From the NCBI RefSeq assembly GCF_964340395.1, contig NC_135564.1, forward strand, positions 20,554,902 to 20,602,401: 47,500 bases of DNA, read 5' to 3'. This document shows, in pieces, positions 1-10,697 of this stretch (the first letter of the stretch is position 1; every line of letters starts with the position of its first letter). Made by a program: the position numbers and the translations under genes. Source of the stretch: Glandiceps talaboti (lineage: Eukaryota > Hemichordata > Enteropneusta > Spengelidae). Below the pieces are notes generated by a model. It was not told the origin of the DNA. It did not search any database and saw nothing but the letters and a program-made list of their open reading frames with translations.

Positions 1-75
1 GATCGTCGTAAAATCACTATATACACTCAGACCTAATAAACAAATTGTGTGGTTCCGATAACGCTCAGTTTTAGA

Positions 76-126
76 ATGAGTGGGGTAGGTAGAATTTTTA
101 TTTTATTGTATTGTATTTTTTTCTGT
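76..126 (+). CDS. Candidate first exon: start codon and signal peptide
   Basis: An ATG at 76, with A at -3, opens 17 codons reading MSGVGRIFILLYCIFFC: one basic residue and then a strongly hydrophobic core, as in a signal peptide. A consensus donor GTGAGT follows at 127, leaving phase 0. The next exon can be entered in phase 0 at 2329, after a TTTTTAAG acceptor, which keeps the propeller frame open. This is attractive because the next exon begins right at the start of propeller 1, so only a signal peptide is missing. It rests on a short hydrophobic stretch in AT-rich DNA, and the alternative acceptor at 2350 would need a phase 1 donor. The true first exon could lie upstream of the window. Confidence 0.3.
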
Positions 127-819
127 GTGAGTATCGAGTTCAGGTTTTCCATTGTTTTCCAAATGGTCTCTGTGTTGTTTAGGGACCGGTCAGTTTCTTC
201 GGCCGGGGGGGGGGGGGGGGGGGCGGTGGATTGGTAGGGATGTCACCCTGTTTTTGAAATTGACAGTAGGGGGGTCTTGCTGTTTTGAAAATTGTGGATA
301 GGGGGTCGTTGTGTTTTGACTCGGAATTGTGATGGAAGAAAAATATCCTTTTCTACAATGGCATATAGCCTTGTCTGATACATGTAAATATTTGTTCAGC
401 TACCACACTAGTTACAGAACATGTCATGTAAATGCTTGGCTGTTTCACAATAAATGCTTCACTCATATTGTACTTTGGAGCAAAAATGAACTTGAAGGTT
501 TCGTAATGGTAATTTTCATAAATAGTTTATAAAAGAAGTTAATCTAAATTGTTCTACTCTTCAGTATGAACTTGTCAGAAGGGATTAATACATTTTCTAT
601 TTTGGACACTACATGTTATTGACACTACAAAACACCGCATCTCATCAGATTCCAGTTTTTATTATACACTAGGTATGACCACCTAAAGTTCTCTAACATA
701 CCGGTGACTTTACTATACATTCAATATTAATGCCCCTATACCAATGTTACGGGCCCATTTTTGTGACATGGGAAACTCATTTAAAACTTACATTTAGCAA
801 TCAGATGCACCAACCTTTT

Positions 820-1700
820 TCTTAAATATTTTCACCCTATTCTAATTTGAGATGATATTGTCTTTTAAAGATATGAAATGTTTGCCAAGATAGTCTAAAA
901 TTGCCTTAAACGCCAAATCTCCCCTACCAATGATATTACCATTAGATGTGCTGACCTTTACTATAATGATGTCATTTAACTTTTTAAGAATATATTTCAA
1001 CCCTATGTAAGTTATAAAGAATAGTTTCTGATACTTGATGATGCTCCCTTGTAAAGCATGGAAGTTATTGGTTGAAACGGTCTGTAATCTTCCAGGGCTT
1101 CTAGGGGGGAGGGGGACCCCCTCGGACCCCCCCCCCCACATGAGGTGGACATATCATAGTCTCAAGCTCTTCCTCTTACCTTTCTTACTTTCAAGATGCT
1201 ATCAAACTATATTTAACAAATATTTCAACCCTATGTAGTTGCTTTTTACATGTTGGTGTTGTCTTGTAAAGCTTGGAAATTATTGACTGAAAGTGTCTGA
1301 ATAGTCTCAAAACTGACCTTTCAGAGTAAAAACTCCCAGGGCTTCTAGGGAGAGACCCTCTTGGACCCCCCCCCACAAGAGATGGACATATCCCAGTCTC
1401 AAGCTCTTCCCCCTACCTCTTACTGTCAAGATGCTATCAAACTATACTTCAAAAATACTTCAACCCTTTGTAGTTGCTTTTTACATGTTGGTGCTCTCTT
1501 CTATTTGTCTGAAAGTGTCTGAATAGTCTCAACATTGACTTTTAAGAGTAACAATCCTCCCGGGCTTCTAGGGGGAGACCCCCTTGGACCCCCATGAGGG
1601 GTTACATATTCCCTTCTCAAGCTTTCCCCTACCTTTCACTGTCAAGATGCTATTAAACTCTTTTTGGAATATATTTACCCTGTGTTGTCAATAATTATAT
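820..1700. repeat. Degenerate ~230 bp tandem repeat, about four copies
   Basis: The phrase CAACCCTATGTAGTTG and relatives recur near 834, 997, 1226, 1460 and 1675. Between them lies a shared order: a TTGTAAAGC segment, a GGGCTTCTAGGG block, a run of C, then CAAGCTCTTCC and CAAGATGCTAT. Copies are clearly diverged and differ in length. Confidence 0.7.
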
Positions 1701-2350
1701 GATAGTGCTATCCCAGGATCTTAAACCTGGCAGTATTTGCAAGATGGTCAAGCAGTCCACACTAAGTCATGATAAAAAAATATCTGTCATGTGAATATGA
1801 TATATGGGGGGAGGAGGAGGGGTGGCCATAATGTTTTAGAATTAAGTGGTGGGGGGGGGGGGGTCAGCCTGTTTTGGAACAGATGGGGGGGGGGGGTCAG
1901 TGACTTTTTGTGGGCGCGATGGGAGAACCCCCCCCCCCCCAGGCTGGAGAAACTGACCGGTCCCATATTTCTTCCTATCACTCAGATGCTACATCATCAT
2001 AGTAGATGTACAGCCATTACAGATTGGAAGAACAGTTTTATATTGTCTTTTTAAGTTGATGACAGTTTCCGCATCCACTATTTCTCCTGCGACTTCACAA
2101 TATTTGCGATTTTATTATTTTTTTCTGGAATACATAAAGAAATGTTTAGGGTCGGCAAAGCTAGGTGGGGTCGGGTACGGGTAATCGGAACCAAATAATT
2201 TGTCAATTATTTTTATTAAGCCTCGTGATACTAGCCTCTAACGGCCGACGACGCCCTCTTTGTTGAACTTTTTGTTATATTGACGTACATTAAATTGCCA
2301 TGTCCAGGCCTGGGACAGTATTTTTAAGGTTGAATTTCAATTGTCAACAG

Positions 2351-2807
2351 ATTCACAAGAATGGCAACCACCAAGATTAATGTGGGTTTCAAAACGTGAG
2401 TATGATTTAAGAGCAAACGTCCAAAGCCTGCCGGCTGAACCAGCAGACTACATACTTTCCTCTTCGATTTCTTCACCGAACCACTTTACTCTATACGGCA
2501 GCCACTGGGTGGCGCTAGCAGAACATATTAGTGAACGAGCTGTTTACATCAGTGATCTCGGCAATAGAGGAATTATCAAGGGAACATTTACGGAGGACCA
2601 CGTAGAAGATGCTGCTATTTACTTTATACGAGGGACTTCAGCTACGGTGGATGGAGTAGCTGTTGACTGGGTTACCGGAAATTTGTACTGGACTGATTTC
2701 TATTACAACTGGATCAAGGTAGTGGACACTTTGGGGGAACGACAACATGTCATTATCAAAACTGGTTTGGAAATGCCCCGAGCATTGGCCGTTTATCCAC
2801 AACGAGG
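2351..2807 (+). CDS. Exon: propeller 1, blade closure and blades 1-2
   Basis: The exon starts after CAACAG (AG at 2349-2350) and ends before GTAAGT at 2808. It opens with RLMWVSKREYDLRANVQ, which aligns in character with the first strand of LRP5/6 propeller 1. It then carries AVYISDLGNRGI and DGVAVDWVTGNLYWTDFYYN, a textbook YWTD blade, and ends at the P-x-ALAV-x-P element that precedes the next blade. Exit phase is 2. An alternative in-frame acceptor at 2328 would extend it to 2329 in phase 0. The 569 bp intron to 3376 contains nothing I recognise. Confidence 0.88.
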
Positions 2808-3376
2808 GTAAGTGAAGATGAGAAACTATCAAAAACTAACGATACAATTATCGTAGCTTCCGGGGAAACTTGTGAAACGTGGCAAAAAATTGCATGCAGT
2901 GGACTAGTCTAGTTCCAATACGACCGTGTTACGATTTACACTACGTTATATTCATTAATTTAGTCGAACCCCGGTAAAAACTATACTGAAGATTGACCCC
3001 CGGTAGATTTGACCTTTAACATCAACCAGTTGTCTGTTGTGAATTTTCATGGGAAGTTTTGCCAATAATGTGTACCATTATTCCAAATTCCAGAAATATA
3101 TACTCCGAGAACTCCGACACGTTTATAATGTTTACATTCAGTCTCCTGTTGGTGTTGCACGTGTATGCATGTATCTGTCTGAGTTCTTAAAAGCTTGGAG
3201 CGTATATTTTCCAAAGCTACGTTCTGACATGAACAACAAAAAAGACGGAGACAGTAACGTTGATGGGGGACAAGGGGGATAGCTAGAGGATTGAAAGGTA
3301 AATCATCACAGAATAGTTTTTCCTGGGAAGTGATTCGCCACTAAAAGTCATCATTTGTTAATATTTCTTTTAACAG

Positions 3377-3511
3377 ACTATTGTTCTGGTCAGATTGGGG
3401 AAGTGAGCCAAAAATTGAGAGAGCTACTCTGAGTGGTGAAAGTCGTCAAACTCTAGTTAATTCTGGTCTGATTTATCCCAATGGTATAACTATTGACTAC
3501 AATACTGACAG
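3377..3511 (+). CDS. Exon: propeller 1, blade 3 (LFWSDWG)
   Basis: The exon follows TTTTAACAG and ends before GTATGG at 3512, with phase 2 on both sides. It encodes LLFWSDWGSEPKIERATLSG, a canonical third blade in which the tryptophan and aspartates of the YWTD motif are present, followed by NGITIDYNTDR. The exon boundary just before the LYW of the next blade is repeated throughout this gene. Confidence 0.92.
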
Positions 3512-4646
3512 GTATGGCTTCAATTGGAGTACAGTCATTCTTTGCTTCATTGTATAAGCAGGCACACATACAAACTGACATCACACACACTTAAGCACAC
3601 ATTACACTAACACTTATAGTAACAGACAGAGATCACACTATAACCAAATTCATGTAATCTCTACTACTGTCATTTCTATGTACTTGATTTAAATTAGTAA
3701 TCTGTTTAAAGGTATTTTGTACAGCAATGTTAATCTAGTGTTATTACAATTTGCCTTTCATTATATATACCGATGTGATAACTGTAATTATCCTTTAACT
3801 GTAAACTACCTGTGTACATATGTACATGATTTATTGACAGCTTGTCATATTAATGCTTGTTTGCTAAGGCCTCAAGCCCATTGCACAACAATTTACATTA
3901 TAGTAAAGAGAGAAAATACACCATGTTTCTAATAATTAAAGGAAAAAGAAGGCAGGGGAAAATATATACAGTACATCTATGTTTGCTGAACAAAACTAGT
4001 CCTTAGTGTTAAAAGTTTTACAATCAAAAACTGATGGTTTGTACTGAACTAGTTCACGAGATGCTAGTATAAAAGAAAAACATTTGTGTTTTTTTGGGAT
4101 GAACTCTAAATCTTTGAGAAATGAAATCTAGTTAAGTCTATAGGCTTTTTATAAAGGACAAAACAGTATAAAAAGACACTTGTCCTCAACAACTGTAAAA
4201 CCTTCACTTTTACAATATGGATACACTCTAAGTTCAACAGGAATATTGACAAGTTGTACTGGATACTTAGATGTTATTCCCCTATATGCTAAGGAAAATA
4301 AAAGTGACCTAAGGGGTCTTTGTTGCTACAAGTCAATAGACAAGTATTAACAACCCTAAGGTCACGAGTATTTTCCAACTGAATGAAAAAAAATATTGGA
4401 GAGTAACTTAATTATATCACCGCCAATAATATCAAAAGAAAATCGGGAAAAGTAATGGAAAATTTGAACGTTTTGACTCATAGTCATACATGTATTTGGA
4501 CACAGCAGAACCAGTGACATAGGCATTCATTGTCATGACGTAGAATGACCATGAGAGTGTACATGTATATGCCATATTTATGGCTTATGCATGGTATTAT
4601 GTGTAATGAATCCATTAGTTGCAAATGTACTATGTTTAATTGACAG
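3512..4646. other. Intron with a small palindrome near 4293-4377
   Basis: No coding sequence is seen. GTGACCTAAGGGG (4304-4316) and CCCTAAGGTCAC (4354-4365), with flanks GGAAAATA and TATTTTCC, form an imperfect hairpin. A related hairpin lies at 9354-9442, so this looks like a dispersed fold-back fragment. Confidence 0.6.
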
Positions 4647-4779
4647 GTTGTACTGGATAAATGTTGACCCCGATTCATACAGCACTATTAAATCATGTGA
4701 TCTAAATGGCAACAGCCATCAAACAATCTATACAGAATCTTCTCAGACTGCATGGTTCTTTGACCTCACCTTGTATCAG
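4647..4779 (+). CDS. Exon: propeller 1, blade 4 (LYWINVD)
   Basis: The exon starts after TTGACAG and ends before GTATAT at 4780; entry phase 2, exit phase 0. It encodes LYWINVDPDSYSTIKSCDLN and continues to WFFDLTLYQ. The motif is degenerate (IN replaces TD), which is common in blade 4. The same phase 2/0 exon structure recurs in propeller 2 at 16266, which supports propeller duplication with its intron positions. Confidence 0.9.
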
Positions 4780-4999
4780 GTATATATCATTCATTTTATA
4801 TTGTAACATATCATTCATATTGCCTTAAGTGATTATCTTAAGTCATATCACATGGTATGGACCATTGACCTATAGTGACCTAAATTTGCATATAGGGGCA
4901 CTATTCACATTCTGTTTTACCTAGAGCAATATTCACGTATCACAGAAGTGTTATCAGGGATTTGCTTTGACTATAGAAAGAACATATGTCTGAGAATGT

Positions 5000-5297
5000 G
5001 ATATGTTTAAAACACTCATTGCCTTATTTGGGCACAAATAGATATGTTTAAAACACTCATGGCCTTATTTGGGCACAAATAGATATGTTTAAAACACTTG
5101 TGGCCTTATTTGGGCAGAAATAGATATGTTTAAAACACTTGTGGCCTTATTTGGGCAGAAATAGATATGTTTAAAACACTCATGGCCTTATTTGGGCAGA
5201 AATAGATATGTTTAAAACACTCATGGCCTTATTTGGGCACAAATAGATATGTTTAAAACACTCATGGCCTTATTTGAGCACAAGTAGATATGTTTAA
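5000..5297. repeat. Minisatellite, 41 bp unit, about 7 copies
   Basis: The unit contains GATATGTTTAAAACACTC, then GGCCTTATTTGGGCA and an AAATA end, repeated head to tail with few substitutions. It is purely intronic and does not resemble a neighbouring exon. Confidence 0.9.
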
Positions 5298-5309
5298 AAC
5301 ACTCATGAG

Positions 5310-6232
5310 CAATACAACACTAGAGGGGGCTATTTAAATTATGATGTGAGACAACAATACAGAACTAAAGGGGGGCTATTTGAATCATGATGTGAGACAA
5401 CACTAGAGGGGGCTATTTAAATTATGATGTGAGACAACAATACAGAACTAAAAGGGGCTATTTAAATCATGATGTGAAACAACAATACAACACTAGAGGG
5501 GCTATTTAAATCACGATGTGAGACTACACTAGAGGGGGATATTTAAATCATGATGTGAGACAACAATACAACACTAGAGGGGGATATTTATATCATGATG
5601 TGAGACAACAATACAACACTAGAGGGGATATTTAAATCATAATGTGAGACAACAATACAACACTAGAGGGGGATATTTAAATCATAATGTGAGACAACAA
5701 TGCAACACTAGAGGGGGATATTTATATCATGATGTGAGACAACAATACAACACTAGAGGAGGATATTTAAATCATGATGTGAGACAACAATACAACACTA
5801 GAGGGGGATATTTATATCATGATGTGAGACAACAATACAACACTAGAGGGGGATATTTAAATCATAATGTGAGACAACAATACAACACTAGAGGGGGATA
5901 TTTAAATCATAATGTGAGACAACAATACAACACTAGAGGGGGATATTTAAATCATAATGTGAGACAACAATACAACACTAGAGGGGGATATTTAAATCAT
6001 AATGTGAGACAACAATACAACACTAGAGGGGGATATTTAAATCATGATGTGAGACAACAATGCAACACTAGAGGGGGATATTTATATCATGATGTGAGAC
6101 AACAATACAACACTAGAGGAGGATATTTAAATCATGATGTGAGACAACAATACAACACTAGAGGGGGATATTTAAATCATGATGTGAGACAATGCAACAC
6201 TAGAGGGGGCTATTTAAATCATGATGTGAGTG
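5310..6232. repeat. Minisatellite, 45 bp unit, about 20 copies
   Basis: The unit contains GATGTGAGACAACAATACAA, CACTAGAGGGGGATAT and TTAAATCAT. Early copies (to about 5600) are irregular, with deletions; later copies are regular. Because 45 is a multiple of three and the unit lacks stops, a 210-codon frame stays open, but it is simply the repeat and I do not call it a gene. Confidence 0.92.
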
Positions 6233-6367
6233 CTGTTATCACTAGTAGAGTGAAATCTGAAACAAAACAATTGTAGAAGGCTCTATTTGGTAAAGGAAAT
6301 CCTAGATGGCACTATTCTAAAAAATAAGTCACTATTGGTATATACTACAACAAATGTATTACATCAT

Positions 6368-6451
6368 GTTTTCAGTTATTGCATTGTTTCATTTGATGTA
6401 TTGTGATTGTTTTCAGTTATTGCATTGTTTCATTTGATGTATTGTGATTGT
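6368..6451. repeat. 41 bp direct duplication just upstream of a 3' splice site
   Basis: A 41 bp segment starting TTTTCAGTTATTGC and ending TATTGTGATTG occurs twice head to tail, and its leading TTTTCA recurs in the true acceptor TTTTCACCAG at 6451-6460. Two decoy TTTTCAG sites therefore precede the acceptor. Confidence 0.85.
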
Positions 6452-6460
6452 TTTCACCAG

Positions 6461-6608
6461 TCATATATTTTTGCCACTGACTGGAGGGAGAAGATACGAT
6501 GCATCTATAAGAATGGTGGAGGAGAATATTTCTCTCTCAATACTGGATTACAAACAAGACCATTTGGTATAAAGATCTATGGAAATGATAACCAGCCTTC
6601 AGCACCAT
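6461..6608 (+). CDS. Exon: propeller 1, blade 5 (YIFATDW)
   Basis: The exon follows TTTTCACCAG and ends before GTAAGT at 6609; entry phase 0, exit phase 1. It encodes YIFATDWREKIRCIYKNGGG and then PFGIKIYGNDNQPSAP, the usual linker from the last blade into the EGF domain. The same phase 0/1 exon recurs at 17145 in propeller 2. Confidence 0.9.
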
Positions 6609-6642
6609 GTAAGTATCAAAAACCTGGCCATGGTCTATTGTG

Positions 6643-7068
6643 CACATGTTGACTGACAATGAGGGCGATAGCATACGTTTGTTATCGCCTGAATACTGTT
6701 AGTCAACATGTGTTTTATAACACACCGAACAAGAATCATACACCACAGCACACTAAAATAATTATGACAAACTTCTCCATCATAGCTTCAATAAATTTTC
6801 AATAAATAACGTCACAATAGTTCTCCAAAATACCAACTGCTGTCTTGATTACTGCCTTTATTTTCTAGAGTCTCTTCCGAATTTCGACAAATCGAGAAAA
6901 AAATTCACTGCTTTAGGTGCTGCTTGTGGTCGTAGTTTCAGACGAGCCAGACATGTTTACAATTTCTTGTTCTTTGAAATGTCTTTATTCGCACGCATAG
7001 ATGACGTCATCATGAGGCACTAAGCTATGGAACTAGTCTATAGGGACTAGTTCCATTAATTAGTGCCT
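6643..7068. repeat. Two strong hairpins bounding an intronic segment
   Basis: The first hairpin pairs 6643-6660 (CACATGTTGACTGACAAT) with 6694-6712, with an inner GGCGATA/TATCGCC pairing around a 12-base loop. The second, 7016-7068, has perfect 12-base arms ATGGAACTAGTC/GACTAGTTCCAT and outer GGCACTA/TAGTGCC. The pair may mark a fold-back element; no terminal duplication is clear. Confidence 0.5.
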
Positions 7069-7155
7069 GCTACATCATTTATCATGGAACAGCATGTGAA
7101 TGGTCCATAACATGTGATGTCGCATTGACCAATCACGACCAAGAGTTGAGTATGT

Positions 7156-7257
<102 letters not shown>

Positions 7258-7474
7258 TGGAGAATTGGAAACCAGGCAATACGTAGTATTTTAGTATATA
7301 TCAATGAAGAAATGATGACATTATCTATTTTTGATTATACTCTTATACATAATCACTGTCTGAAGGTTACTTTAGAATTTTAGATTTGTAAAATGTATGA
7401 GAACGTTTTGTACCATATTTTGTTTTTCCAAATTTCATCTTTTTTTTTCTCTTTTGATATTATACTTTCAACAG

Positions 7475-7588
7475 CTGGCTGTGAAGGATCCCCATGTTCA
7501 GATATTTGTGTCAGTGATCCAAATGGATACAAATGTCTTTGTACTGAGGGTTCCTATTTGTTACCTGATGAAAGGACTTGTCAGAAAG
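7475..7588 (+). CDS. Exon: EGF-like domain 1
   Basis: The exon starts after TTTCAACAG and ends before GTGAGT at 7589, phase 1-1. It has six cysteines in EGF spacing (GC, PC, IC, KC, LC, TC), with the typical NGYKCLC core. This is the EGF cap that follows each propeller in LDL-receptor relatives. Its 3' end (ACTTGTCAGAAAG) and donor were amplified into the array that follows. Confidence 0.92.
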
Positions 7589-8105
7589 GTGAGTGTTTTT
7601 GTACTGAGAACTTGTCAGAAAGGTAAGTGTCTTTGTATTGAGAGCTTGTGAGAAAGGTAAGTGTCTTTGTACTGAGGACTGTTAGAAAGGTAAGTGTCTT
7701 TGTACTGAGGCACTGTAAGTGTTTTTTTTCTGAGAAACTAAGCTTGTCAGAAAGGTAAGTGTCTTTGTACTGAGACTTGTCAGAAAGGTAAGTGTCTTTG
7801 TACTGAGGCACTGTAAGTGTTTTTTTTCTGAGAAACTAAGCTTGTCAGAAAGGTAAGTGTCCTTGTGCTGAGACTTGTCAGAAAGGTAAATGTCTTTGTA
7901 CTGAAAACTTGTCAGAAAGGTAAGTGTCTTTGTACTGAAAACTTGTCAGAAAGGTAAGTGTCTTTGTACTGAAAACTTGTCAGAAAGGTAAGTGTCTTTG
8001 TACTGAAAACTTGTCAGAAAGGTAAGTGTCTTTGTACTGAAAACTTGTCAGAAAGGTAAGTGTCTTTGTGCTAAGAACTTGTCAGAAAGGTAAATGTCTT
8101 TGAAC
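7571..8105. repeat. Donor-seeded minisatellite, ~34 bp unit, about 14 copies
   Basis: The unit joins TGTCTTTGTACTGA, which matches the exon at 7531-7546, to ACTTGTCAGAAAGGTAAGTG, which is the exon's last bases plus a donor. Copy 1 is the real exon end, with donor GTGAGT at 7589; later copies mostly carry the stronger GTAAGT. The middle of the array contains longer variants with a T run. Confidence 0.88.
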
Positions 8106-8179
8106 AGAGTGTTTTTATTAATATGTCCCTGCCTCTTATGTCAGTCATTCTGATATGATTAAAGGGACATGGTCAGCAT

Positions 8180-8486
8180 CTCCAGAGAATTTGTTGTCAT
8201 TTTTGTGTCCAAATAAAAGGTTATATTTTGATCTTCATCATCACTTGTCTAAAAACCAGCAACCATTGGCAAATCTCCTACCCTATAAACTGCTGTGATA
8301 CTTTAGTCTAATATATAAGAATAAGATTACATCATTTTATTCATATAGTATGAGAATACAGTATCCAGTAATTAGTACGATGGGAGTTTTGTCAGTGACT
8401 ACTAGTCATTAAACAAGTGACAGTGACGGGTAAAATATAAATAACCTTTTATTTGGAAACAAATATGACAAATAAGTACTCAGGAG
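8180..8486. mobile_element. Fold-back/MITE-like element, ~307 bp
   Basis: CTCC followed by TTTGTTGTCATTTTTGTG and CCAAATAAAAGGTTAT at the left is mirrored on the opposite strand at 8440-8486, with the same order and spacing. Arms are about 70 bp and imperfect. No transposase is present, so it would be non-autonomous. Confidence 0.6.
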
Positions 8487-8909
8487 TTATATTGTATATG
8501 GCTATAATACCAATTTGCAATGGTTGAGATGAAATTCAATATTGTCAACTAAAGATAAGATTTCTTCAGAAGATGTTTATTATAAACTTAGTCTATAATA
8601 ACTTACATTCTTGGTATAATGTTACAGTCTTAAGAAAAATCACACAATGTCACACAAGCTGAATAAACAAACTTTGTGTGATCACTACAATTGTTATCAT
8701 CATGGTTTACATCATTTATAAATGGCCAATGTTGCACTTGTGAACATTGGTTTGTGTGGTGTGGTGGTGGTTGTGGTGGTTGTGGTGGGGGGGGGGGGGG
8801 GCTGTTTGTTTGTTTATTGAGATTGTACGACTTTGTGCGATTGCCTTAGCACATATGTAATTGATATTTAGATTTCACTTGTTTATAAATGTCCTGCTTT
8901 CTTTTACAG

Positions 8910-9179
8910 ATGATACTTTGATTTCACCTATACTGCTATGGTCAACAACTGACAGTATTTGTACTTTACCAATAAACATGGCGGATTACTACATTCCAGA
9001 CGACAACTTTACCTTCCACTGTATTCTACAAGATCAGGAACATGTGACTGCATTGGATGCTGATGTCCACGGCCAGTTTCTTTTCTTTTCAGACTTTAAA
9101 GAGAGACTGATAAGAAGAGCCAGGTTAATTGATGGAGAGAGTACCGAAGTGATTATGGGGGGAGTAGGCAGTGTGGAAG
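8910..9179 (+). CDS. Exon: propeller 2, blade closure and blade 1
   Basis: The exon starts after TTTCTTTTACAG and ends before GTTGGT at 9180, phase 1-1. It begins DDTLISPILLWSTTDSICTL, equivalent to the strand that closes the propeller, and contains ALDADVHGQFLFFSDFKERL, a blade 1 with FFSD in place of YWTD. The donor is a weak one but is the only one that keeps the frame into the next exon. Confidence 0.88.
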
Positions 9180-9353
9180 GTTGGTTTCAACATTTTGTCA
9201 TTCATAAGAGCTCAAGTTTTACATCTTAGAAATATTCCCTAGATATACACTTTAAAATTTGAGATATTAGAAATATTCCTTGTGAATGAAACTAAGAGAT
9301 ATAACATTGTTACATAATATAACCCCTCAATATTTTGTTTGGTTTAGTCAAGG

Positions 9354-9442
9354 AAACTATGAATGACCTAGGGGGCTTCAATTATCACTACACATAGATA
9401 GATGGGTAAGTGACAAACCCTTAGGTCATGAATATAGTCATG
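9354..9442. repeat. Imperfect palindrome related to 4293-4377
   Basis: GAATGACCTAGGGGG and CCCTTAGGTCATGAATAT form opposed arms. The shared core links it to the hairpin in the 3512-4646 intron. Confidence 0.5.
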
Positions 9443-9606
9443 TCTGTGGAAATTTTGGTATTTTTAGTAAAATCGATGATTCATATAAAAATGACTGGTT
9501 GATTTTTGATTTTGATAACCTTGTCATTCTTTAGTACTGGTAGATCAATGCCCTTCATCCATTATTAAAGTGTAATTTTCAATTTTATTTCTGTTCTTGT
9601 TTGTAG

Positions 9607-9757
9607 GAATTGCAGCAGATTGGATCAATTTAAATTTGTATTGGAGTGACAACTATCAAGGTCATATAGCTGTCTCAAGACTAGATGGCAATTATAGAAA
9701 AATACTGATTACAAACCTGGATCTACCTCGCAGTGTTGTAGTGGATCCAATCACAAA
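9607..9757 (+). CDS. Exon: propeller 2, blade 2 (LYWSD)
   Basis: The exon follows CTTGTTTGTAG and ends before GTACGT at 9758; entry phase 1, exit phase 2. It encodes [20 protein letters not shown] and ends [12 protein letters not shown]. The donor is fixed by phase: only ...ACA AA joins the next exon's A to give K-HLYWTD. Its last 32 bases (from 9726) are the first unit of a 39 bp minisatellite. Confidence 0.88.
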
Positions 9758-10509
9758 GTACGTACCTCACAGTGTTGTAGTGGATCCAATCACAAAGTAT
9801 GTACCTCACAGTGTTGTAGTCATGGATCCAATCACAAAGTATGTAGCTCGCAGTGTTGTAGTGGATCCAATCACAAAGTACGTACCTCACAGTGTTGTAG
9901 TGGATCCAATCACAAAGTAATGTACCTCACAGTGTTGTAGTGGATCCAATCACAAAGTACGTACCTCACAGTGTTGTAGTGGATCCAATCACAAAGTATG
10001 TACCTCACAGTGTTGTAGTGGATCCAATCACAAAGTATGTAGCTCACAGTGTTGTAGTGGATCCAATCACAAAGTACGTACCTCACAGTGTTGTAGTGGA
10101 TCCAATCACAAAGTATGTACCTCACAGTGTTGTAGTGGATCCAATCACAAAGTATGTAGCTCACAGTGTTGTAGTGGATCCAATCACAAAGTATGTAGCT
10201 CACAGTGTTGTAGTGGATCCAATCACAAAGTATGTAGCTCACAGTGTTGTAGTGGATCCAATCACAAAGTATGTACCTCACAGTGTTGTAGTGGATCCAA
10301 TCACAAAGTATGTATAGCTCACAGTGTTGTAGTGGATCCAATCACAAAGTATGTACCTCACAGTGTTGTAGTGGATCCAATCACAAAGTATGTACCTCAC
10401 AGTGTTGTAGTGGATCCAATCACAAAGTATGTACCTCACAGTGTTGTAGTGGATCCAATCACAAAGTATGTACCTCACAGTGTTGTAGTGGATCCAATCA
10501 AAGTACGTA
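9726..10509. repeat. Donor-seeded minisatellite, 39 bp unit, about 20 copies
   Basis: Each unit repeats the exon tail from CCTCGCAG or CCTCACAG through GTGGATCCAATCACAAA plus the donor GTACGT or GTATGT. The unit is 13 codons and stays in the exon's frame ([13 protein letters not shown]) until a one-base insertion creates TAA at 9918-9920. Small indels of 1-3 bases occur at a few places. Confidence 0.93.
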
Positions 10510-10697
10510 AGAAAAAACTCACAACAATAAAATATGAAGTCAACTTGAGTGATAGTGATATATATTAACCATGCAGGTATTGCTATAATGGAGTAGGACT
10601 TAACTGTAGGACATGCAATAAAATCATGTAGCCATGACAACTAGATACTGACGTATTCTCGTTGATTTTACTGAAAAATAAATACAATTTAGATTGG

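Larger units (their letters stand above)
1..2350. other. Upstream region or intron 1, no supported gene apart from candidate exon 1
   Basis: This stretch holds G-rich or C-rich homopolymer runs (205-223, 1123-1138, about 1849-1863, 1884-1896, 1927-1940) and a degenerate tandem repeat described separately. Short open frames here run through the homopolymers and show no domain. I see no convincing promoter element. Confidence 0.6.

Noticed and set aside
842-2054. Short proline/glycine-rich frames on both strands
   Set aside because: They run through poly-G or poly-C tracts and a degenerate tandem repeat, with no conserved domain.
5644-6276. 210-codon glycine/tyrosine-rich frame
   Set aside because: It is the 45 bp intronic minisatellite, lies between two exons of the gene, and lacks usable splice links.
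7001-7010. ATGACGTCAT as a functional CRE promoter element
   Set aside because: A single 10 bp palindrome inside an intron is expected by chance and there is no nearby transcription start.
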